A stretch of DNA of 64,000 nucleotides from Daphnia pulex (lineage: Eukaryota; Arthropoda; Branchiopoda; Diplostraca; Daphniidae), in NCBI RefSeq assembly GCF_021134715.1, contig NC_060018.1:3799501-3863500 (forward strand). The letters are read 5' to 3'. Positions 16,697 to 28,613 of this stretch are shown here, piece by piece. Both the position numbers and the translations under genes were made by a program. The notes beneath the pieces were generated by a model, which saw only the letters and a program-made list of their open reading frames with translations, was not told where the DNA came from and made no database searches. How positions within the stretch are numbered: the stretch's first letter is position 1; each line of letters starts with the position of its first letter.

Positions 16697-17228
16697 ATTA
16701 TGGCTTAAAACTCACTTTACACCAATTGAAATTAACAATGGCTCCTAAACTTTTCAGAAAGGTTTTCTACCTAATTAGACTTCATCATCTTGAATTATTA
16801 CCACAGTAATTTTAAAAAAGAAACATTGCTGGCTTTGAAGACGCTCAGTTCTTCAAAGATCACTTCCATTTTGGCAATGCTCGACGTCATACAGCGTACC
16901 AGTGTGGAAAACTGTTCTACCATAACCAACAATGCTATTAGCGATTCGACATTCAACTAAGAATGAATTTAGCGGTACCCACCCCGCTATTTAGTAGTTA
17001 CATCGTCGTTCTTTGCTTCTCCTTGATCAAGACGTTGCTGGTCTTCATTATCGCGTGCATGGTGGAGACGATCAACACACACAACACAGCTTCTGTCAAA
17101 CCAAGAACACGAATCATTAGCAGTTGACAAGACGGGTACCATTCAGAAATATCTACCTTGGCGGCGCTATAAACACTCGAGTCTGCTGATTCAAGAGAAT
17201 CAGTTTTTGAGCAATAGTACTAACTAAG

Positions 17229-17377
17229 AGTTTGTATCGGACGGTCTGTTTAATAAACAACGTTACATAAATATGCTTGTTAATCAAGTTGTTACCTATT
17301 AACAATTTATAAAATGAAAACATTATATGGTTTTTTATACTTGTTTTATTTATTAAACAAACCGTCCGGTACAAACT
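17229..17377. mobile_element. MITE-like hairpin element (right arm copy)
   Basis: Mirror copy of the element at 8658-8806, carried by the palindrome duplication rather than by independent insertion. Confidence 0.65.
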
Positions 17378-18139
17378 GTAGCCAGTCAAGCAGGGGGAGA
17401 CACTGCCCGACTGACTCGACCAGGGAGATTACCCGGCCATGGTTAAGAGAAACCGGAAAAAGAGCGAAGAAAGCTGAGGAGCAGTTATTATGAGAGCAGT
17501 GTGTCATAGAAGGCTTCCGGCTTAGACTCATGACCCTCCAACAGATTTCATCGAATCATGCGCCTTGCAAGTCCCCGGTCGACCAAACATCTCCCTTCCT
17601 CCTGGTTGTCGCAGTGAGTGAGTGACCACCGGCGGGCGTTGGTTAGTGGTTATTTAGGGAAACGGGGCCACTGAAGAAGGGAGCCCAGATATGCACTTGT
17701 AATTTTTCTACATCTACATAATTTATATTGACGAGTCTTGAATTTCAGCAACCTCAGTTTCACCAATGAATCAAGTCGAAGCCGGAAAGCGGCAAACGAT
17801 TGAACTGAAATGAGGGGAGATTTTAATTAAAAGTCAATAATTAAATGAGACTTTACATCAAGCATTACCTCAACGCCGGAACAGGTAGCAAGAGAAGACA
17901 TATCGACAAAACGAAGCCGATAAAATAAGCCCAACAGCCATCAGGCAACATTGACAATTTTATCCAACTGTTCAACACTGCATGGACACCAACATAGGCA
18001 AATGACACATTTAAGTATGATGTTCAACTACAAGTCTGCACAAGCTCCATTCAAGTGCAGCTCTCAACTGGAAAAGGGCTGCAAAACCACTGCACAACAG
18101 CAACACCAAAACAACTCAAACATCAAACTGACCATGGAA

Positions 18140-20570
18140 TCACACAAAGGAAAATAACATTAATGGCCAAAGAAAAAAATATTGATAATAAAATTTGCAA
18201 AGAAAAACATGAAAATACATGCAAGTGATGTTTAACTTTGGCTTAAAACTGTTAAATAAACAAAAAACCACCTGCAAAAAACACCTAGTAGTTAAGGCAA
18301 TGATTAACTTCAAATGTACACTAAACTAGAGAAAAAGAAATAAAAAATATTACCATAGACTGTGTTATGTTTTTAAGAATGAAGGGAATTTCTGTTCTGT
18401 TAGATCTAACAAAATTTACAACTCTTTACAAGAACTTTCCACAAAAGCTAACTTATTTAGAAGCATGAAATAAGATGTCACTTGTCTTCGACATCAAGAA
18501 CAAAATGCTACCCTACTTGATTTATCTTACAATACATTATTACCATTTCAGATTTCCTGAGTGTTTTCAACACATTTTTGTCTTGCAATTTAGTAGAGAC
18601 CCTCTCAAAAGCGCATCTTCGTGACATGGCAGCGATAACGTGGAGTAAGGTAGAAGATCTTCGACATGCTTTTATAAAATAAATCAAATTTAATTTAGAG
18701 AAGACTAGAACATGGACTTTTCGAAAAGTAAAAAATCCACGACTCACTAACTTGCTTTTGAATTGTTCACTTTCAATTCAGCTTGGTCGAATGGCGTGGA
18801 AATACCTCATGGTTTTTTCAAAGTAAAAGCGAAAAACACCGTCAGCAACACATTTACATTTCCGTCTGTCTCAAAAAGCAAATGGCGGAATCCGGAATCG
18901 TCACCGGTCACTCACTCACTCACGAACAAACACTCCGCCACCTGGTGGACACAATTTTACACACCTATTGACTAGTGACTACCCCTAAAATTGTGAAAAA
19001 ATAAAGAATTAGAGAATGAAGATTTACCAGGCAATTCTTGACTTCAGAAAAGAAACATGTACCAAAGTTGACATTTGAATAAGTAAATGCAGGCTGAAGT
19101 GAATAGGCCCATATCAAACATCTGCTTCTGTAGTTCTCATTTCCCAAATACCCCGAAAATCTAGAGTCAGGAATCTAGAGGAAACAAAGATGTAAATTTA
19201 GCATTTCAAATAATATTATTCAGAAGAAACATGTAACAGAATAATAAACAATAAGAGAATGAAGATGGACTATGCAATCCTCTAGAAACTGCAAACATTT
19301 ATCACAACCAAATGAACGTGGAAGGCAAGAGTAATAGAATTAGTTAAAAACATGTTGACACATGGTATGGTATACTATATACATATACTTACCATTTACA
19401 TTTAGCATGCTGAATTACCCAACAAACCACAGCACGCGATAAGCACAATTTCTTCGAAAAATCACATTGCCTTATCTTGGAAAGATCTAGGCATCTAGCC
19501 TGATATTTGGCGTTCAGCTCAAGATTTCACATGAACTGGCACCTACATAACAAAGTTCTGCTTTATATTTTAATTGGTTTGCAAAGCAAAAACATGAAGC
19601 GGATATACATTACAAACCAGGACGATCACTACTGTGGGGATCTATCAGTTGTTGTCGATTCTCGTCGTGTCGACCAATGCCAGCAGCCATTTTGAAAGTA
19701 ACGCGCGAGGTGCAGCATTGCCATTTTCAGTTTTGCAATTAAAAACGTCCGCATTATGGCATCATATGGCATCTCCGCTAGCCAATCAGCCAAAGCGGCA
19801 AAAGTCTGGCTGTGAACTTTGAATAATTTTTGAATAATTTTCCAATAAAATAAATTGTGCCTCGCGCCTAGCGTCGCCAGTTTCCCTCCGGGACTTTTGG
19901 GGTTTAACTTAAATGAGGGAGTGTGCATAATAAATTTTTGGGGGTTCGGAGAAAGGTTATAGGTATATAGGTTAAGTATTTTTTCGCGCAATGTAGGGTG
20001 ATTGCTCGGCGCTTATTATAAACATCATTTCGGGGTGTAACTGTAATCCAGGAGCAAGCCTAACTATTTTTTTTTCGGTTACCTTTTGACCATTTTCACA
20101 ACTTGTATCATTTGGATCCCTATCATGTTGGAATTGAAGACATTTAATGCAACTTTAAAGCCGGACTATCTAGGCAACAAATTTTGTTTTCTAATGAAGA
20201 GAGGGCAGAATTTTCATCAACTCACTTATAGATTAGCGAAGTGTGATTTATGGATCAACTTAGTTGAGTAGCCTAGTGAATTTCTTACGAAGCATTCTAA
20301 GTAAATTTATGCAACCAACTCCGCGGATTATCCTCCACGAATAACCAATTCCATTCGTCATCATTTTTCTAAAATCATTTCTCATGACCAAAATGTTAAG
20401 CTCTATGTACCGCTTTTCTATTCGAAACTCGGTGTCGTTGGATAGCTGTCACAAGCAGGGGTATGGAGAGAAATCGAACAAAGGTTTTTATATAGCAAAC
20501 CGCGATTGGTTGTATTAAATTCCAACTCGTAACACGTAGTTATACAATGCCAAGAATGAGGGTAGTAAAG
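18140..20570. other. Region without recognised genes
   Basis: AT-rich sequence between the palindrome and the IP3 receptor remnant. A CTCF-like CCACCTGGTGGAC box lies at about 18939 (minus orientation) with ATGGCGG about 40 bases further out. A single splice-bounded open stretch on the minus strand at 19174-19028 (49 codons, acceptor ctctag, donor gtaaat) may be an exon, but nothing connects to it convincingly. Confidence 0.4.
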
Positions 20571-20674
20571 CCATGATTTTAAGACAATAAGACTAGTTTT
20601 ATCATATGAATACCCTCATTCCAGTTCACAAAAACGCTGAAATAAGAACAATTGAGAGAAACTGAGTTTGTGTT

Positions 20675-22450
20675 GCGGTAGACGACGTCAAACAAAAGGA
20701 CGGAGAAGAAGAACGGATGGGTGCTGAGTCCGAGGAAGCAAAAGATGAGGTAAACGACGTGGTAGACAATCTCCGTGTCCGTGCAGATTTGTCTGACGCT
20801 CCGCTGGAATGTCCCGGCGTTGCCCATGATGCTCAGCAGATGGACGCCCTTCAACACTACCGCGGCGGTGCCAAGGAGCATCAGTGTGGGTTGAGGGCCG
20901 GCTGAGCAAATAAGCCGGAGGATGACTGTCATGACGAGAGTCCTGATACCCGACGGTTTGGGTAACGTGATGGCCACAGCGGCGGATAGGAGCATGACGG
21001 CCCAGATGAGACCTGAATTAATAAATGGAAAAGATCGTTGAAAAGATGGAAATGGGAGTTACTATTCCAAGTTGGGCAGACCTGAGAGGTGAGTGCCAGG
21101 ATCAGGAGCCGGTCCGTCAGTGTCAAACGGGTAAAAGAAGGCGACAATCAAGTTGATAATGACGGCCAAATTGAAGAGGATGGACATGTGCGAGCTGACC
21201 CAAAAGAGGAACGGCTGTCCGCGCAATTTCTTCTGCCATTTCATCTCGTCAAACATGTCGTCGACTCCTTCGAAGAAGGCGGCCACTTTCGATCCCTGGT
21301 CGTCCCGCTCCGCCGTGTGGAAGACGCGCACTTTCGTGTCGTTGGTCAAATACTCGCACATTTCCGGAATGGGGAAGACAATCTGCTCCATCGTCCGGTC
21401 GTGACGGACAATTTCGATTTGCGCCGTGTGATCGGCGTAGCACTGCAGGGCCGCATCACCGCTAACTCCGTCCACTGGCGGCGGTTTCATCAGGGCGGCC
21501 AATTCTTTGTTGTGCTGCGCCAATTGGTGGCACAAAATGTAAATGTTCTGGCCGACTGGCGACTTCTTTCGGATTGGCCGCCTCTTCTCCACCGACCAAC
21601 TTTTGGTGATAGGCTTTGCAGGCAACGTCCACCAATTGGCGAGGATTCATGTTGTACAGGATCCTTTCCGCGTTCTCGCTGTCGCCACGACTCTCCATGA
21701 CGGCCAGCAACAACCCAGGCGTTGTTTTTCAACTCTAAAACAAGATCCATTCTCCGTTGTCCTAAATAATTGATACAATAATTATTAGAATCAAATGGAA
21801 TGAAAGGAAATTGTTACCTAATGGATTGATGTCGGTAAGAAGAAGAGCCGTGATGATGTCCAGTCCATTCGACTCGTGAGTGGCGATGCAGTTTTGGTTT
21901 TCGTGACAAGGTCCTTGGCACTATTCCGTCAATGTTTCCAGGGTTTGGTTGATGAGGGTGACGTTGTGCTCATTAATGTAGAGGCCGAGCAGACCCAGTT
22001 CACCCGTCGTCGATCCGCAAATGCAGTCGATGAACATGAGTGTCTCTGACACTAAATTGCAACTGTTTTTGTTGGACTGGGCCCGCAAAAAGTTCTGCAG
22101 GTCTCGATTGTGATTCTCACACAGCAACTGCAGGAAGCGGAAGACGGGCAGCATTACCAGAACCTTGGCCGAAAACTTGGACTCCATGTCCGAATCAGTT
22201 GCCGTAGTTAACTATAAGGGCGAATTACATTTATTTTTGTAAGAATTTTAATAAAATCACGAATTCAAGTTATGTTGTACCGATTTGGGTTGTTGTTGTT
22301 GTCTCACCAAGTCCTCCAGCGTCGAGTTGACACTACTCAACGTCGTTGTAGTCGAATCATCCAACCTGGAGCTGTTCCACGAGTCACTGTAAGGATCCAT
22401 GCGCTCCCCTACAGTGACGTTACCGTTTGATGCTCTTGTGGACATCATGC
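20675..22450 (-). pseudogene. Inositol trisphosphate receptor fragment, broken
   Basis: The translated minus strand matches the C-terminal regulatory region and first membrane helices of IP3 receptors. Motifs include [53 protein letters not shown] and LLGTAAVV. Exons with proper GT-AG borders: about 22440-22281, 22211-21818, 21761-21082 and 21012-20675. Three lesions are visible. TAG replaces the expected Tyr codon before [11 protein letters not shown] (about 21923). A two-base deletion follows MDLVLELKNNA (about 21715). A frameshift precedes [12 protein letters not shown] (about 21560). Homology stops after LLFDVVYR, so the pore and C-terminus are missing. Retained introns argue for a segmental duplicate, not a retrocopy. 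Confidence 0.9.
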
Positions 22451-22454
22451 GTTG

Positions 22455-22685
22455 ATGTCGAGAGTGAGTCAGCATTCTTGTTGAGGACAATCTTGATTTT
22501 AAGATCCTTACCTCTGTCCAACTTGCTTGGGTCAGTCAGGGATTCATAACGGATCTTGTCTAGGGCATTTGAGGAGTGGGAGATCGACTATAGAAGGTGT
22601 TGATAATCAAGCTCATAAGCTGAGCAATCTTGGCCTGGAATGTGAAAGTCTCAGCTTCGTCTTCCATTTGAACTTCTCCAGGCAT
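22455..22685 (-). pseudogene. HSP90 N-terminal fragment, broken
   Basis: Minus-strand translation from ATG at 22685 matches the start of cytosolic HSP90: [14 protein letters not shown], then [14 protein letters not shown]. About ten residues of the expected ATPase-domain helix are then missing, with a frameshift. [16 protein letters not shown] follows in another frame, then a decayed DLKIKIV block. A splice acceptor (cctttttag) sits directly before the ATG, as in animal HSP90 genes with a 5'UTR intron. The sequence then runs into IP3 receptor-like sequence near 22450 on the same strand, so the two remnants are fused. Confidence 0.9.
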
Positions 22686-22689
22686 CTAA

Positions 22690-24390
22690 AAAGGAAAAAG
22701 AAATATTTCAGTAAGAAATGTTTGTCAATTGTTGTAGATCACACTCAAAAATTGAAATTCTACATATCTATATGGACTTGAGGCATACCAAAAAATGTGT
22801 AAATAACCAATTTGTTTGTCTAAACACATAGGAAAACTTACTTTGTTTTAGAAGATATGTTGTTGTTATTTTATTATTTTAATTGTTTTATTTTATTTTA
22901 TTGTTATTTTTTATTTTAAGTTTAAGTTTAATAACATTCAAACCATGTTCAAACGTAAACAAACAAACCGGACGCTTTTTTGGATCTACATGTATTATAA
23001 GGCCGCCGGACAGTCGTTAAAACTACTACCGAACTCACTTCTAGTAGGCCTGGAAACTAGCTTCTTGGGTTGACGCGCTTCAAGCCGGGAAAATGAGCCC
23101 CAATGTGGCGCATCTAGCGGCATAAAATAAAGATTAGTGCGTCTTTGGCGGGAATAGCGGTGGCCATCGAAAGCTAGTGGCGCGTTTTTGGCGACTGCGA
23201 TTTTACAGGGAAAACGCTGTGTAAAAACACAGATACCCCTGGAAATTACATCTATCTGAAAGAGATTTCTGCGAGCAATCTATGTCTATAAAAAGTGAAG
23301 GCATTTTGCGTAACATTTCCGTACGTTTCGTGTTGAAGAATACAACCTTTTTTCGTACGTTTGAATAGCGATTTGTATCGTAGCGGTGGCGTGTCGAAAC
23401 TGAGCCTCCTTCGACTGTGACTAGAATCCCTACGGGAAAATAAAACAAAATAAAATAAAATAAAATGGACATGACTATAAAAGATGACTGAGGAGAAAAA
23501 TTTAAAAAAATCATTAAATGTACCAACAGCCTTTATACAAACAGCGTTCTGAAATTCTTCTAAGTTCTAACAGGAGTAACAGCTAAGCAAAGGGATCTCC
23601 TCCTTTTAAACATCAATTACTTTTATTTGCTCTGAAGTGTGTCCACATGGGATGCACAGCCACAATCGATGACAATAATGGTACTTGCAAGTAGCATTAG
23701 GAACGTAAGATGGAATGAATCAGATGAATAAATGTTAAAAAAATAAATTTTGTGTGTAAATTTGTACATTCTGTTGCGAATCCTTCAAAATTACTTTAAA
23801 ATCTAATTTAGCAAATGAGTAATGGGGTATTTCTAATTTTAAACATTTTAGACAAATGTAAAGAAAAATAATTTATTGTCTAAAACAAAGATGTTTTCCA
23901 AAAACCTTCCGGACTTTTCATATACGAATCGTTATGGTATAAAAAAATTCAAAATGAATTTTTGCCAAATGTTATAATTTGTTGTTGCATGAAGTGAAAA
24001 AGGTTTGTTTGCAAATGAGAGAAGCAAAAATTATTCTAAATCTCACAGCTAAAAAGTTTGGTTGAGTTTTAAAGTATAGAAGTGTATTGATTCAGGTTCA
24101 GGTGTTTCAATTTCGTTTGTTAATATTTACTTCACTAATATATAATATAAACAGGCCATATTTTTCATTTATAGCAGCATAAATATAACGTTTTCAGAAC
24201 TGAATAACTTTAAGGAAAGAACTTTAAGCTTAGTTTTTACAGAGGGGTTATTTTATACCACAAGCCGAGGAATTTGATATACCACACCCAGAAACTTAAT
24301 ACTGAAAAGGAAGGCAAGGATCAATGAAAAGTAAAGAACTTAAATACTAAATATAGTATTTGAAGGCAGATTTGAATGGTACAAGTTTAA
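22690..24390. other. Spacer upstream of HSP90 fragment
   Basis: AT-rich with simple runs (TTATTTTA at 22870-22920, AAAAT units at 23435-23465). A motif-rich patch at 23030-23200 contains GGCGCATCTAGCGGC near 23109, similar to arthropod CTCF-like sites. It may be the former HSP90 promoter/intron. No gene is seen. Confidence 0.4.
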
Positions 24391-24391
24391 G

Positions 24392-25194
24392 CTAATTTTC
24401 GTCTTCGTATTCTTCCTTATCTTGCGACTCACGTTTCGATTTTCGATATTGAAGTGTTTTATAAACGGTCCATCCAATGGCCATACCAGTGAAACCCAAG
24501 GAAACCACAGTGGCTCCAACAGTTGCAGCCAAAGACGTGCAGTCACCAATGGTAGCAGGTAAGTTATTGGCAAAATCGGGTGATATTTCACGACAAAATG
24601 TGTGTGCCCACGATTGACAATTGGCAAAGATAAAATCATACTTGCCCTCGTTAAGGCGTACTTCCTTTGCACGACGAATAAGTTCTCGGGGTGAGATTAT
24701 TACAGAGCCAACAAATATTTGGCGCTGCACTTGTTCTGGGTATTCGCGTTTCACTTTGACCACGAACTCAGCACCCGTTAGACCACCTGACGTGTCAGCA
24801 TCCAGCGTGTAAACGGATTCCGGCGACTCGAATTTAACTACAACACTCCAATGCATGAAAGCTTTCATATCAAGAAAACCAGAGGCCAATCCCATGCTTC
24901 GACCGGAAGAAGCTAATGACTGAAGTTTAGTAGCGTAGACATAGAAATGAGCCATCCTTTCGTTGATATCTTCTTCTACTATTTGGCCTATATCGACGCT
25001 AGACGACAAGTCCACCAGAGCGATTCTATTCTCCTTCTAATGGAAAAGGAATTTTAGCATTTTGACAAATGATAATTTAACACATTATAATTAAATATAT
25101 TATTTGTACTAACCCGATCATTTGGAGTGGAGTACGATGAAGCACCTCCTTTTATTAGCGAATTAGATCTGAGTCCGGTTGTTAGAGGTGAGTT
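24392..25194 (-). CDS. LRAT/papain-fold-like membrane protein, 5' end unresolved
   Basis: Two exons read in one frame: 25194-25114 (27 codons, acceptor aaagcag, donor gttagt) and 25036-24392 (214 codons plus stop). The long exon contains HWSVVVKF, YTLDAD and, about 90 residues later, FANCQSWAHTFC. The H...NC spacing resembles LRAT/NlpC-P60 thiol enzymes, where His and Cys are catalytic. A hydrophobic helix of about 22 residues follows (about 24555-24470), then a charged tail ending YEDEN, so a tail-anchored acyltransferase- or hydrolase-like protein is plausible. No initiator Met lies in the first exon listed, so an upstream exon is missing, or translation starts at MAHFYVY (about 24954). Family assignment is tentative. 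Confidence 0.65.
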
Positions 25195-25518
25195 CTGCTT
25201 TAAAAAAGTAACCAGCATTAACATCTCACACTACGAGACAGAGACCACACTAAAATAAAGATACGACGCCTTTGTAATTGCTGTGAGCCTTTATTTCTGT
25301 AGTCCCATGAATCACAATGTTTGCTGATTATAAAAAAATAAGCTCTTAAATCCAGGAGCTTGGCATTTTTGGTATGCAAAATGTTGGCTTTGGAACTGAT
25401 TTCACAGACTCTCTGGTTGTAACGATCTTGCAAAACTGTCCATGACATTCATAGGAATTGAGGCGGCATTACATTTCACTATCAATTGAGTTAAACTAGA
25501 CTTGAGTTGGCAAGGGAA

Positions 25519-25995
25519 TCAAGCTTGATCGAGCCCTTTCTTGATCTTCTGCATCAGACTGGGGAGCTGATTGATGTGGTAGTTGACACAATCAACAGCA
25601 CAGCTTTCAAACTCTGCTCTGAAGCGTTTCATGTCTCCCTCACTAGGAGAGGGTCCAACTTTTTCCTTGATTTTGTCCTGACACAGTAGCACCCCTCGCT
25701 GGAGCCGTTCCTGGAACTGCCCCATCTCGTTTTGCACGAAATTCTGCGCCACGTTAACATCACGAGTGCAATGCTCCACACAAGCATGAACACTGTTCAT
25801 CGATGCCGTGCTATCAGAGCAGCACTCTGCCGCGCACAGGTGCATGGTACGCTGATAAAAGATAATTTCAACACAAGTCAAGGAAGTAATTTAACCATGA
25901 TCTTATACCTGCATCTTTCGAAGTTTGGATTTTTCGATTTCATCGACGAAATTGGAGAGAGCAGACTCAACACGGCGCTGTGCATCTTCGGCCAT
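25519..25995 (-). CDS. Fam136a: FAM136A homologue, mitochondrial intermembrane-space protein
   Basis: Two exons (25995-25909 and 25851-25519) encode 139 residues, close to the 138 of human FAM136A. The product begins MAEDAQRRVESALSNF and ends KKGLDQA. Paired cysteines CAAEC, CVEHC and CAVDC are spaced like the CX3C pairs of the family, and KFQ/ QFQERLQR follows the second pair as in homologues. Family members are small soluble proteins of the mitochondrial intermembrane space; the cysteines probably form disulfides. The start was chosen as the first ATG in phase with a good donor. It lies only 173 bases downstream of the NGRN stop codon on the same strand. Confidence 0.92.
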
Positions 25996-26167
25996 GGTTG
26001 CAAAGTGATAAAGAAATAAGAAACACAAACGCCATCTAGCATTCAGGATTGAAACTGTAGAGACTAAACTTCCTCATTACTCATAACATAACTCATTATG
26101 ACTAAACGCAGGTGTATTTCAATAGAAACAAAAACTAGCCTTCAACTTTTAAATAGTTATGAAAAAA

Positions 26168-27611
26168 CTATTTCGATAAATTTGGAACTCTATAAAGAAG
26201 TTCTCCGTCTGCCGTGTAGAATGAATCGCCTTTTTGGTAGATACTATCAGTATTTTCGCCATTTTCCGTCTTCGTCAAGATCCTTGAATTTTGCTGCTGA
26301 AAACATTTGATTACAATTTAGAGATAATTATGATTAATAGAAGTATAGTAATACCGTGTCTCTATCTTCGCTTAATTGTACAATTTTCAAGTCAGCCTCC
26401 TCGAGGACTTTCCGTTCCGAATGGGTAGACTCTTGAGATGACCACTTGGGAGGCGATTTGTTCGAAAGGTATTGAAGCACCAAGTCTTTGTCGACGCTAA
26501 CATCTTCAGGCTCCAAATCAACTTCTGTAGATTTAAAATTGTTCTTCACTATACTTTCTTCTGTTATTCCCATGTCTTTTTTCAACTCCTGCAGAGTTAC
26601 TCTCTGGTTTTCCTTGAACATTCGTGACTTTGATGGATGTGTTGAAGTTCTTGTAATTTCCTGCTGTTCTTCTACAACATTTGCTAATGGATGAATTTCA
26701 ATAGGGTTGGATAGATTTAATTCCTCTGATTTTGGTTTTTTGGGAATCCATTTAGCAGTAGCAATAGCTTTAGCTACTTGCGGTTCAATGCGAAAATGCT
26801 CTGCAATCATCTCAAATGTCCACTGTTGCGGATCACTGTTGTGTAGAAAACGAATATGTTCCTTATCTGACCACGAAAGAGTTTTTTCTTCAACCGCATC
26901 TTTGAAATATTTTTGCTTGACCATCTTCATTTTGACAAGTTCCTTAATCTCTTGTTTTTTGCTCTGTGCTTCATCGTACATTTTGTCAAACTTGTTCACA
27001 TTCACTTCGTCATCAAAATCTTCTTCCCTTGCGAACTCATTTTCATTAGCAAACTCTCCAAGGGCTTCAACCTGTCTTCTTATGCCAGGGTTTCTTTTGA
27101 CTGTGAAACTGGCCATTTTCTTGAAGTCTCCTCTGCACTTATTCTGAATTTCCCTTAGTCTGTCAGATTCTTTGACAAAATGATTACCAACTTTCCATTT
27201 GCTGGGTACACCAATTTCTGATAGATTTGCATTTCCCTGATTTCTTTCTTCACCATAATCTTCTCTTTCTTGGCTTCTGAATCTAGAGGTGTAAGTATCT
27301 CTATTATTTGAATACCTATTTTTGTGTGCAGGACGATCTTCCCAGCTGTCTTCATCATCAGCATTGAAACTTGTATGTCTGCTCCCTGAATTAGAATTGT
27401 ATCTCTGAGGATATCCATCACTATTCTTTTTGTAATCCCGGCTGTTATCATTCCTTTTTGGATAGTCAAAATCATCCTTTTTCACATACTTTTGTCTCTT
27501 TCTTTCGAAGTCTGCATTTGAAAAAGATGCTCCTTTATAGTCGGTAAAATTATGACTAGATGTGGTAAGGCTTCTAGACTGAGACAAACGGGTGAGTACT
27601 GATCTCCACAT
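26168..27611 (-). CDS. Ngrn: Neugrin (NGRN) homologue, mitochondrial rRNA-associated protein
   Basis: Exon 1 (27611-26355) joins in phase 0 to exon 2 (26296-26168), giving 461 residues. The N-terminus MWRSVLTRLSQSRSLTTSS is Arg/Ser-rich and acid-free, typical of a mitochondrial presequence. A low-complexity Arg/Asp/Asn/Ser region follows (residues 25-125). The neugrin core reads LSWSDKEHIRFLHNSDP, QWTFEMIAEHFRI and AKWIPKKP. The second exon supplies the conserved end DSFYTADGELLYRVPNL. Human NGRN works in a mitochondrial 16S rRNA pseudouridylation/ribosome module; the same role here is inference. It is longer than human NGRN (291 residues) because of the disordered N-terminal part. Confidence 0.88.
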
Positions 27612-28613
27612 ACTGAAAAATCAAAGATTTTTATTTTCTTCTTCTTCTATTAACAAGCACGTGTGTCAAACTGAATTCAGAAAACACAGACGGACGGTCG
27701 GCAGAATCAGACAGCAGACGAATTTTTCAACAACATTGCCAGATGTGTAAATTCGGACCTGTCACATGGATAATTTCAATAAAATAATTTTGGTTTTTTC
27801 AACATGTTTATTTTTGTTATTTTTTGTGGTTAAATGATCACAGCAATGGCTTAATGTGACTTTCTAGCTTCTAGATGTTATCGCAACAAAATGGAGGAGC
27901 AAGTCAATGTTAGTGCAGCAGTTATTGGCGAACGCCATTAGATAGAATGAGGGAGGATGATAAAGTCTATATTTTCCTCGTCTATTTCATTATTTGACAC
28001 ACCCTTGTCGAAACATGTTGGAAAAGGAGGGGAAGTGGGAGGAGGACGTTCAAGTAAACCAGGAGCCATCGTGTGGTGTTATTCGTCGTCTCCGTCGTCG
28101 TGCAGGTTATGTATGCGTGACTTGAACTTTTTTTCTTATTTTATTTCTATTTTCCCTCCGTGTATCAACAACTGAGTCTCCATGGAAACGTCCCGGAGTA
28201 CCTAGCACGTAGGTACATAGAATAAGGTGAACACTGCACTCCCCCACGAAACTCACATCATCCGATTCAACTCCCGCGGTCTTTCCCCACACGACGACGT
28301 CGACGGTGGCCAGTTCCTTTCGGCCGTTCTTTTTTTTTCCCCTACCACCCACCCTCTTGTGTACCTCCCCTCTCTCATGTAGACGTCTACACTGGAAAAG
28401 CTAAAAGTTCAGGTGTCGTCTTAGCCGACTAGTCTGTCTGTACACGGACGAAGGCGAGTTAAGTCACGGCGTTCGACGTGAAGCTCGGTTGGCCGCGGGA
28501 TTAGAAAAAAACACAAACAAACCTAGTGCAGCGAGAAGGATTATTATTGACAATCAGTTCTGCAGCTCCTGTTTGTTCCGCTTGGTCGGGAAGGACTAGC
28601 GAAATCGACCAAT
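27612..28613. other. Divergent intergenic region between NGRN and the EGF/LamG gene
   Basis: This 1-kb gap serves as upstream region for NGRN (leftward) and the EGF/laminin-G gene (rightward). A CACGTG E-box lies at 27658-27663, about 50 bases upstream of the NGRN ATG, and CGCCATTAGATAG occurs near 27931. The stretch from about 28380 to 28613 is GC-richer and probably contains the 5'UTR of the rightward gene. No TATA box stands out. Confidence 0.45.

Larger units (their letters stand above)
13089..17758 (-). repeat. Right near-identical palindrome arm
   Basis: This is the reverse complement of 8277-12945 with one homopolymer indel and a few substitutions. All features of the left arm appear here mirrored on the opposite strand, including the same nonsense codon in the tyrosine-rich gene remnant. 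Confidence 0.9.
7890..18140. repeat. Giant inverted duplication (palindrome), arms about 5 kb
   Basis: The left half reads as the reverse complement of the right half about an axis near 13017. Paired positions sum to 26034 in the inner part and 26035 outside a G-run near 12055 (ten G on the left, eleven C on the right). Positions 8277-12945 pair with 13089-17758 with only rare single-base differences by eye, for example near 10018, 10293 and 12032. Outside this tract, 7890-8276 pairs with 17759-18140 with many substitutions and indels. The central 12946-13088 is also a diverged inverted pair around a short spacer. The arms contain a MITE-like hairpin, tandem repeats and a decayed tyrosine-rich gene. 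Confidence 0.95.

Noticed and set aside
8277-17758. Palindrome as a CRISPR array, integron or other prokaryotic system
   Set aside because: The sequence is eukaryotic, with introns and TATA promoters, and the structure is a single inverted duplication, not an array of repeats and spacers.
19028-19174. 49-codon open stretch with good splice borders on the minus strand
   Set aside because: The candidate first exon ending near 19617 is in an incompatible phase, and no homology is recognised.
19629-19991. 120-codon minus-strand ORF
   Set aside because: It spans promoter-like sequence, has no homology and no transcript signals.
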